A stretch of DNA of 32,185 bases from an uncultured Flavobacteriaceae bacterium (GTDB taxonomy: Bacteria > Bacteroidota > Bacteroidia > Flavobacteriales > Flavobacteriaceae): positions 1-32,185 of the forward strand of contig CAJWLL010000026.1 of assembly GCA_913043275.1 (NCBI GenBank), given 5' to 3'. Shown piece by piece: positions 26,221-32,185 of the stretch. The notes below the pieces were generated by a model. The model did not search any database. It had not been told where the DNA came from and saw nothing but the letters and a program-made list of their open reading frames with translations. Both the position numbers and the translations under genes were made by a program. Every line of letters starts with the position of its first letter. Positions within the stretch are counted from its first letter, which is position 1.

Positions 26221-27051
26221 ATGCCGATAGTAACTTTAATGACTGATTTTGGAAATAAAGATTACGCCGTAGCAGCTGTAAAAGGAGCCATTCTAAGTAC
26301 AGTAGAAAACCCCCAAATTATTGACATAAGCCATGAAATAACTCCTTACAACTCGACTCAAGCAGCTTATGTACTCAAAAACGCTTACAAAACTTTTCCC
26401 AAAGGCAGTATCCATATCATTGGTGTTGAATCTGAAAAGACCCCTGAAAATCAACACCTGGCAATGTATTTTGACGGGCATTATTTTATCGGGGCAGACA
26501 ATGGGATTTTTGCAATGATAAAAGGGGGTTTAAAATCCGAAAAAATCGTATTGATCAACATCCACGATAAAATGCCAGCCTCCTACCCTGTTTTAGAGGT
26601 TTTTGTCTGGGTAGCTGCCCATATATCGCGTAAGGGTAAACTTGATGTGGTGGGTAAACCTATTAATCGAATCAAAGAAATCAAAGAACTACGTCCTGTC
26701 ATGAACCAACAAGGTGACCAAATCTTGGGTGCGGTAATCTATGTGGACAATTATGGTAATGTCATCACCAATATTACCCGAAAATTATTCAACGAGGTTG
26801 GGAAATCTAGACCCTTCACCATTTTTGCTAGAAATGTAAAATTCAGAAAAGTATACAAGACCTACAGCGATGCCATCGACTTTTCCATTCCAAATGAAAA
26901 AAGAGAAGAAGATGGTAAAAAAATAGCTCTTTTCAACGATGCTGATCATCTCGAACTGGCCATATACAAAAGCAATACCCAATCCGTTGGAAGTGCTCAA
27001 TCACTTTTTGGCTTGGAGTATAGAGAATCCATAACCGTTAAATTTGAATAA
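26221..27051 (+). CDS. SAM hydroxide adenosyltransferase (DUF62 family)
   Basis: This 276-aa enzyme of the fluorinase-like DUF62 family splits S-adenosylmethionine with water or hydroxide to adenosine and methionine. Its N-terminal block is TLMTDFGNKDYAVAAVKGAI, with the usual Asp (D9) at the nucleoside site. Further family blocks are DISHEITPYNSTQAAYVL, FIGADNGIFAMI and VDNYGNVITNI. It is the first gene of a plus-strand run with gldF, the two separated by a single base. A role in gliding is not known; the pairing may simply be conserved chromosomal order. Confidence 0.9.
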   Translation: MPIVTLMTDFGNKDYAVAAVKGAILSTVENPQIIDISHEITPYNSTQAAYVLKNAYKTFPKGSIHIIGVESEKTPENQHLAMYFDGHYFIGADNGIFAMIKGGLKSEKIVLINIHDKMPASYPVLEVFVWVAAHISRKGKLDVVGKPINRIKEIKELRPVMNQQGDQILGAVIYVDNYGNVITNITRKLFNEVGKSRPFTIFARNVKFRKVYKTYSDAIDFSIPNEKREEDGKKIALFNDADHLELAIYKSNTQSVGSAQSLFGLEYRESITVKFE

Positions 27052-27052
27052 T

Positions 27053-27793
27053 ATGTGGGCATTAGTCAAAAGAGAATGGTTTGTTTTTTTTAGTAGCCCG
27101 ATAGGCTATCTAAGCTTAGGTTTTTTCCTTACTCTATCTACCCTTTTCATGTGGTTTTTTGACACCGATTATAACCTGCTTAACGCTGGATTTGCAGACC
27201 TTAACTCCTTCTTTACAATTGCTCCTTGGTTTTTTTTACTTCTCGTTCCTGCATTGTGTATGCGGAGCTTTTCGGATGAAAAACGTTTGGGAACTTTAGA
27301 GTTATTATTGACAAAACCTTTAAACTTATGGCAGATCCTGCTAGCTAAGTATATCGCCAATATAGGACTGTTATTAACTGCGTTGATTCCGACACTGGTA
27401 TATTTTTTAGCCATCGATTCACTTAAACTAGGGGAGGTCCCGATCGATTTGAGTAGTACAATTACTGCATATTTTGGATTGATTTGCGTAGGTGCCAGTT
27501 TTGTTGCTCTTGGAATTTTGTCTGCTTTGCTAAACAAAAGTCAAGCCGCAGCTTTTATAACGACCCTATTACTTTGTTTTATACAATTATATGTATGGAA
27601 AGGCATTGCAGACCTTATGCAACAGGAAGGTCTATACCGCTTTTTCAATGCTCTTGGTATTTTTGAACATTACTTCAGTCTCCGGCAAGGAGTAATTGCA
27701 CTTAAAGATGGAGTATACTTTATCGGCTTTAACTATATAGTACTCTATCTAAGTAAATTGTTATTGTACAGGATCAAAAATCAAGAGTCTTGA
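27053..27793 (+). CDS. gldF: Gliding motility ABC transporter permease GldF
   Basis: GldF is an ABC-2 type permease which, with GldG and the ATPase GldA, is needed for gliding in flavobacteria. The protein has six predicted membrane helices, an N-terminal VKREWFVFFSSPIGYL segment close to that of other GldF proteins, and the coupling-type motif FSDEKRLGTLELLLTKPL. I start it at the ATG at 27053 (247 codons including stop), one base after the previous stop. A TTG at 27044 would add three residues and overlap that stop. The 3' end overlaps gldG by four bases. gldA is not in the window. Confidence 0.93.
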   Translation: MWALVKREWFVFFSSPIGYLSLGFFLTLSTLFMWFFDTDYNLLNAGFADLNSFFTIAPWFFLLLVPALCMRSFSDEKRLGTLELLLTKPLNLWQILLAKYIANIGLLLTALIPTLVYFLAIDSLKLGEVPIDLSSTITAYFGLICVGASFVALGILSALLNKSQAAAFITTLLLCFIQLYVWKGIADLMQQEGLYRFFNALGIFEHYFSLRQGVIALKDGVYFIGFNYIVLYLSKLLLYRIKNQES

Positions 27794-29448
27794 GAAATAA
27801 GATGCATTTGTTTAAAAACCTCCTCATTCCATTGCTGTTGATGCTCTTGACTCAATTTATTGATCACCGTTGGGACATTACCCAAGACCAGCGCTATTCT
27901 TTAAACGACAACACCAAAGCCCTTTTAAAACAAATAGAGTATCCCCTAAAAATCGATGTTTTTTTAACAGGTAAGCTCCCCGCCAGTTACCTCCGTTTGC
28001 AAAGAGAAATCAAAACATTAATAAAAGGAATGGGAGAATACACGGATAAATTGGTAGTTCGTTTTATCGATCCTTTTGAAGGAGCAGAAAGCAGCAAAGC
28101 ATTGATTGGAGAAATGACGCAGTATGGACTCACCCCTGAATACATAATTTCCGATCAAATGCAAGCCCTTGAGCAAACAGTTGTTTTCCCATGGGCAATG
28201 GTCAATGACGGTAGCAAGACCTTGAAAATTCCCTTGATGGAAAAAGTATTGGGAGATGATGAACAACAGAAAATTAATCGCTCAATCGCCCAACTGGAGT
28301 TTAATTTTTACGATGCTTTTTTTAAGATTGCCCAAAAACAAAAACCGACACTTGCGGTATTGACATCACACGGCACCTCTGAAGCATTGAAAATTACAGA
28401 TTTTATGCGGAGTCTCCAACCTTATTACAAGTTGGCTTCTTTCGATCTAAAAGCCCTGGAAAACGACCCCAAAAAAACCTTACAAAACCTAAAGCGATAT
28501 CCCTTATTAATGGTGCCAAACCCAACTGAACACTTCAATGAAACAGAAAAATACCTGTTGGATCAACACTTAATGCACGGGGGGAAACAATGGTGGGCTG
28601 TCAATGCAGTTGCCTTAAATCGAGACAGTTTGTTCAATTCCGGAGGATCAACAGTTGCGGTGGGACGATCTATAAACATGGAGAATGCCTTTTTTAAATA
28701 TGGCTTCAGATTACAAAATAATTTGATCAAAGACTTGAATTGTGCTCCAGTAGTATTAGCTAGCGGAACAGATCGTCAAACACAATATTTACCATATCTC
28801 TGGCCCTATTACGCATTGGGTAAACCCAAACAAAAAAAATTATTTGGAAACCATTCTGGTAATGTTTTATTACCTTTTTCTTCTACTATAGATACCCTTA
28901 AAAATCTAGTGAACAAAACAATACTCATCAGCAGCTCTGATTTCACACAAACACTACAAACCCCAGTAAGTATTAGTATAAATGAAGCCTTGGAAAATTT
29001 AAATCCCGTACTATTCGATCAAAAACCACAACCCTTGGGGGTTTTACTGGAGGGAGAATTCAGTTCAGCCTTTGAAAACAGAATCCCTCCTGTAAAGCTC
29101 GAAGAGGAAAAAACAACTGGAAAAAGTAAGTTTATTATTTTTTCCAGTGGTTCCATTGCAGAAAACCAAGTTGATAAGGACAATCCACTCGAGCTGGGGT
29201 ACGACAAATGGACCAATAATTTTTACTTTAACAAAATATTTCTAAAACATACCGTTCATTATTTGATGGGCAATCAAAAACTAATTAATCTCCAAAAAAA
29301 AACGATTGAACTTCCCTTACTGGATTTTCAAAAAGTGGAAAATCTCTCTGGCTTTTTGAAAGCAATACTGCTAGTTGTTCCCTTGATAATTTTATTAATT
29401 TTAGGAGGGGTGGTTTACCGTTGGAGAATTCTCAGATTTGGTCAATAA
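27790..29448 (+). CDS. gldG: Gliding motility-associated ABC transporter substrate-binding protein GldG
   Basis: GldG is the partner of GldF. This 552-aa protein has an N-terminal anchor (about residues 8-24), a DQRYSLNDNTK segment, the VFLTGKLPASYLRLQREIK block and an extracytoplasmic ABC_transp_aux-type domain. A C-terminal membrane helix (LLVVPLIILLILGG) precedes YRWRILRFGQ. The TTG at 27790 overlaps the gldF stop (TTGA); an ATG at 27802 is the alternative and would remove four residues. dnaN follows 64 bases later, the usual order in Flavobacteriia. Confidence 0.92.
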   Translation: MRNKMHLFKNLLIPLLLMLLTQFIDHRWDITQDQRYSLNDNTKALLKQIEYPLKIDVFLTGKLPASYLRLQREIKTLIKGMGEYTDKLVVRFIDPFEGAESSKALIGEMTQYGLTPEYIISDQMQALEQTVVFPWAMVNDGSKTLKIPLMEKVLGDDEQQKINRSIAQLEFNFYDAFFKIAQKQKPTLAVLTSHGTSEALKITDFMRSLQPYYKLASFDLKALENDPKKTLQNLKRYPLLMVPNPTEHFNETEKYLLDQHLMHGGKQWWAVNAVALNRDSLFNSGGSTVAVGRSINMENAFFKYGFRLQNNLIKDLNCAPVVLASGTDRQTQYLPYLWPYYALGKPKQKKLFGNHSGNVLLPFSSTIDTLKNLVNKTILISSSDFTQTLQTPVSISINEALENLNPVLFDQKPQPLGVLLEGEFSSAFENRIPPVKLEEEKTTGKSKFIIFSSGSIAENQVDKDNPLELGYDKWTNNFYFNKIFLKHTVHYLMGNQKLINLQKKTIELPLLDFQKVENLSGFLKAILLVVPLIILLILGGVVYRWRILRFGQ

Positions 29449-29512
29449 CTTTTAATAACTTCATTTTTTTTGAAATGGCCTAAAGTTTATATTTAAAAAA
29501 TATTTAAAACCA

Positions 29513-30631
29513 ATGAAGTTTATCGTATCCAGCGAATCATTGCTAAAAGAATTACAGATTTTGGGTGGAATTATTAATAACACCAACACCCTTCCCATTT
29601 TGGACAATTTTTTATTCCATCTGAATGGCAGTCAATTAGTTTTGACCGCTTCAGACTTGGAGACTTCCATGTCCACTAACATAGAAGTGGAATCGCAAGA
29701 CAGCGGAATGATCGCCCTACCTGCAAGACTGATTTTGGATACCCTAAAAACTTTTCCTGAACAACCTTTGACTTTTGTCAAAACCAAAAACAATACCGTT
29801 GAAATAAGTGCCAATAATGGTAAATATGCCTTAGCCTATCTAAATGGCGAAGACTTCCCCAAAGCAACTCAGGTTAAAGATCCTATCAATATCCAGATCA
29901 ACGGTCAAATTTTGGCTAAGGCCATCAATGCTACCCTATTTGCATCGGGCAATGATGACCTCAGGCCAGTGATGAGTGGAGTTTTTTTTCAATTTAACAC
30001 CTCCGAATTAACTTTTGTGGCTACAGATGCCCACAAACTAGTAAAATATACCCGTTCAGACATTCAAGCCGATAAAAATGCAGAGTTCATAATGCCCCAA
30101 AAACCCCTTCAGTTAATGAAAAGTATTTTGCAAGGCATTGACGAAGATGTGTTGATTGAATATAATGAAACCAATGCAGAATTCATTTTTGGAAATGTCA
30201 GAATGACTTGTCGATTGGTCGAGGGGAAATACCCAAATTATGAAGCGGTCATTCCAAAAGAAAATCCTAATGTGATGCAAATTAACCGTACCGAATTCCT
30301 TAATTCGGTCCGAAGAGTAAGTATATTTTCCAATAAAACTACCCACCAGGTAAGACTAAAACTGGCAGGGGCTGAACTACAGGTATCCGCCGAGGATTTT
30401 GACTACAGCAATAAAGCTGATGAAAGATTTGGTTGTGAGTATTTGGGAGACGATCTTCAAATTGGGTTCAATTCTAGATTTTTGATCGAAATGCTTAACA
30501 ACATAAATTGTGATGAGATTAAACTCTCCATGTCACTAGCTAACCGTGCGGGGATCATTACCCCAATGGATCATGTAGATGAAGGGGAAGACATTACCAT
30601 GCTAGTGATGCCTGTTATGTTAAATGATTAG
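29513..30631 (+). CDS. dnaN: DNA polymerase III subunit beta (sliding clamp)
   Basis: The beta clamp is a ring-shaped dimer that tethers the replicase to DNA. The 372-aa chain has the three-fold clamp repeat. Visible blocks are NTNTLPILDNFLFHL, LPARLILDTLKTFP, LRPVMSGVFFQF, FVATDAHKLVKY, GKYPNYEAVIP and the C-terminal LVMPVMLND. It is not beside dnaA or an origin here; in Flavobacteriia it usually follows gldG, as seen. The 3' end overlaps the convergent acyltransferase gene by 17 bases. No strong promoter was found in the 64-base gap before it, so read-through from gldG is possible. Confidence 0.97.
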   Translation: MKFIVSSESLLKELQILGGIINNTNTLPILDNFLFHLNGSQLVLTASDLETSMSTNIEVESQDSGMIALPARLILDTLKTFPEQPLTFVKTKNNTVEISANNGKYALAYLNGEDFPKATQVKDPINIQINGQILAKAINATLFASGNDDLRPVMSGVFFQFNTSELTFVATDAHKLVKYTRSDIQADKNAEFIMPQKPLQLMKSILQGIDEDVLIEYNETNAEFIFGNVRMTCRLVEGKYPNYEAVIPKENPNVMQINRTEFLNSVRRVSIFSNKTTHQVRLKLAGAELQVSAEDFDYSNKADERFGCEYLGDDLQIGFNSRFLIEMLNNINCDEIKLSMSLANRAGIITPMDHVDEGEDITMLVMPVMLND

Positions 30632-31886
30632 ACTTTACTTCTGCAGTGATGTGATTGGAAATTTTCTTATAAGTTCCATTCTCCAATTTTTCTCTTATAC
30701 TTGCAAAAGCTTCAAGCGTTTCATTAACGTCTTCTATGGTATGGGAAGCTGTAGGAATTAATCGCAGGAGAATCATTCCTTTGGGAATCACTGGATAAAC
30801 GACGATGGAACAAAAAATACCGTAGTTCTCTCTCAGGTCTTTGACCAATGTCATAGCCTCAGGTATACTTCCTTTAAGATAAACAGGTGTTACACAACTT
30901 TGGGTGTTACCAATATCAAACCCCTTTGCTTTGAGGCCGTTTTGAAGAGCATTAACATTTTCCCAGAGCTTTGCTTTAAAATTAGGTTGATTTCTGAGCA
31001 TGTCTAATCTTTTTAGCGCCCCTTTTACCAACTGCATTTGCAGTGATTTTGCAAACATCTGAGAACGCATATTATACCTTAGATAGTCTATAATTTCTTT
31101 ATCCGCACCAATAAAAGCTCCGGTTGAAGCCATAGACTTGGCAAAAGTGGCAAAATAAACATCAATATCGTCTTGTACACCCTGCTCAACACCAGATCCT
31201 GCCCCATTTTTACCCAATGTTCCAAAACCGTGGGCATCATCTACCAAAAAACGAAATTTGTATTTACTTTTCAGAGCTGTAATCTCTTTCAACTTTCCCT
31301 GTTCGCCTCGCATACCGAAAACTCCCTCAGAGATTACCAACATACCTCCTCCGGTTTGTTCGGCAACCCTTTGGGCTCGCTGAAGGTTTTTTTCAAGGCT
31401 TTCAACATCATTATGCTTGTATGTAAAACGTTTACCCAAATGAAGTCGAACTCCATCAACAATACAGGCATGAGAATCCACATCATAAACAATTACATCA
31501 TCCTTGCCTACCAATGTATCGACTGTGGAAAGTATGCCTTGATAACCGAAATTAAGTAAATATGCAGATTCTTTATTGACAAACTCAGCCAGTTCACGCT
31601 CTAACTGTTCATGAAGATGGGTATGACCAGACATCATTCTTGCCCCCATAGGGTAAGCGGAACCATATTCTGCTGCGGCTTCGGAATCTACTTTTCTAAC
31701 TTCAGGATGATTTGCCAAACCCAGGTAGTCGTTGACGCTCCAAGTGATGACCTCTTTTCCCATAAAGAACATTCGATTGCTTATAGGCCCTTCCAATTTA
31801 GGAAAAACAAAATACCCTTCTGCATGTTCAGCCCATTTTCCAAGCGGACCTTTATTTTGGTAAAATCTATCAAATAAATCCTTCAT
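30615..31886 (-). CDS. Alpha-oxoamine synthase, probable cysteate acyltransferase (serine palmitoyltransferase-like)
   Basis: This 423-aa fold-type I PLP enzyme joins an acyl-CoA or acyl-ACP to an amino acid with loss of CO2. The PLP lysine is K250 in ATFAKSMAST. Other ligands are H139 (DVDSHACIVDG), and D216 and H219 (VDDAHGFGTLG). MSGHTHLHEQLERELAEF and NFGYQGILS blocks are also typical. It could be annotated as glycine C-acetyltransferase or serine palmitoyltransferase. The adjacent cysteine-synthase-like gene, 25 bases upstream, and the flavobacterial setting favour the cysteate acyltransferase of capnine/sulfonolipid synthesis. That assignment is inference; the alpha-oxoamine synthase family is certain. 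Confidence 0.85.
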   Translation of the reverse strand: MKDLFDRFYQNKGPLGKWAEHAEGYFVFPKLEGPISNRMFFMGKEVITWSVNDYLGLANHPEVRKVDSEAAAEYGSAYPMGARMMSGHTHLHEQLERELAEFVNKESAYLLNFGYQGILSTVDTLVGKDDVIVYDVDSHACIVDGVRLHLGKRFTYKHNDVESLEKNLQRAQRVAEQTGGGMLVISEGVFGMRGEQGKLKEITALKSKYKFRFLVDDAHGFGTLGKNGAGSGVEQGVQDDIDVYFATFAKSMASTGAFIGADKEIIDYLRYNMRSQMFAKSLQMQLVKGALKRLDMLRNQPNFKAKLWENVNALQNGLKAKGFDIGNTQSCVTPVYLKGSIPEAMTLVKDLRENYGIFCSIVVYPVIPKGMILLRLIPTASHTIEDVNETLEAFASIREKLENGTYKKISNHITAEVKSNHLT

Positions 31887-31911
31887 ATTTAGATTATTAA
31901 GCTGTCAATAC

Positions 31912-32185
31912 TTATATGTATTCGATTTTGTTGAGGGCTTCTTGGTTGGCGGAATCAAAGAATCCTTGTTCATTCATCCAATCATCACTGTATATCTTAC
32001 TCATATAACGAGAACCGTGATCTGGGAAAATGATTACAACAAAGCTATCCTCATTGAGCTTTCCTGTTTTATTGAGTTGCTTAACGGCTTGCATTGCAGC
32101 GCCAGATGTATAGCCCACAAAAAGGCCTTCTTTTCGGGTTCCCTCGCGAGCCATATGAGCACTATCCTCATCTGTAACCTTGATG
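31912..32185 (-). CDS. PLP-dependent cysteine synthase family protein (5' end beyond window)
   Basis: Only the C-terminal part (about 90 residues) is present; the reading frame stays open through the right edge, so the gene continues outside. It matches the cysteine synthase / cystathionine beta-synthase fold-type II group: [18 protein letters not shown] is the usual helix, [11 protein letters not shown] is the phosphate-side SSGA-type motif (here TSGAA), and [17 protein letters not shown] is the final strand with the D-G-x-R-Y signature. The neighbouring alpha-oxoamine synthase suggests that it may make cysteate, not cysteine, but the substrate-binding half is not visible. Confidence 0.85.
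   Translation of the reverse strand, partial: IKVTDEDSAHMAREGTRKEGLFVGYTSGAAMQAVKQLNKTGKLNEDSFVVIIFPDHGSRYMSKIYSDDWMNEQGFFDSANQEALNKIEYI

Noticed and set aside
27169-27537. Minus-strand open frame inside gldF (122 codons)
   Set aside because: It is antisense to a conserved permease and has low-complexity Lys/Asn composition; no independent start context or motif.
31173-31559. Plus-strand open frame inside the acyltransferase gene (128 codons)
   Set aside because: It is antisense to catalytic motifs of the PLP enzyme, with no recognisable protein features.

Overview
The window looks like a chromosomal segment of a low-GC, aerobic Bacteroidota of the class Flavobacteriia. The grounds are the paired gliding genes gldF and gldG followed directly by dnaN, a Flavobacteriia-type LolD and degenerate dihydroorotase, the PhoH-PurC pair, and several upstream regions that carry the Bacteroidota -7 box TAnnTTTG in place of a proteobacterial -10/-35 pair. 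Twenty-seven protein genes are supported, the last of them cut by the right edge. I see no rRNA, tRNA, CRISPR array, IS element or phage gene. No gene-free stretch exceeds 300 bases; the longest is 263 bases, between smpB and pcm.

Layout. Bases 1-3436 (+): a LolD-like ABC ATPase overlaps a TIGR02757 protein, then come a dihydroorotase-like protein and a serine esterase. Bases 3423-12163 (-): an accessory block, apart from its last gene. In order of transcription it encodes a two-heme-motif PSCyt1/DUF1549/DUF1553 protein, a Tat-exported DUF1501 protein, a membrane-anchored cytochrome c with leucine-rich and chitobiase-like domains, a family 8 polysaccharide lyase, and a small membrane protein that is probably core genome. 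Bases 12266-20366: glyA (-), the bifunctional NAD(P)HX repair enzyme (+), clpB and smpB (+), pcm (-) and a Gfo/Idh/MocA oxidoreductase (+). Bases 20437-24193 (+): a tight run of a YggS-type PLP protein, a DnaQ/GIY-YIG nuclease, a voltage-gated-type K+ channel with a zinc ribbon, and miaA. Bases 24231-26140 (-): phoH then purC. Bases 26221-30631 (+): SAM hydroxide adenosyltransferase, gldF, gldG and dnaN. Bases 30615-32185 (-): a cysteine-synthase-like gene, cut at its 5' end by the window edge, followed by a serine-palmitoyltransferase-like enzyme. The last two together fit cysteate and capnine (sulfonolipid) synthesis, a lipid linked to gliding in this class.

Most genes are housekeeping. The best candidate for an under-described system is the 3938-12163 block. 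Four exported or membrane proteins, three c-type heme motifs, a Tat substrate and a glycosaminoglycan-type lyase lie in one tight operon, without SusC/D or a sulfatase. Other points of note are a dihydroorotase homologue that has lost its metal ligands, a UvrC-like Cys pattern in the DnaQ/GIY-YIG fusion, several TTG start codons that the reading frame forces, and -7 boxes placed only 5-6 bases before two start codons.
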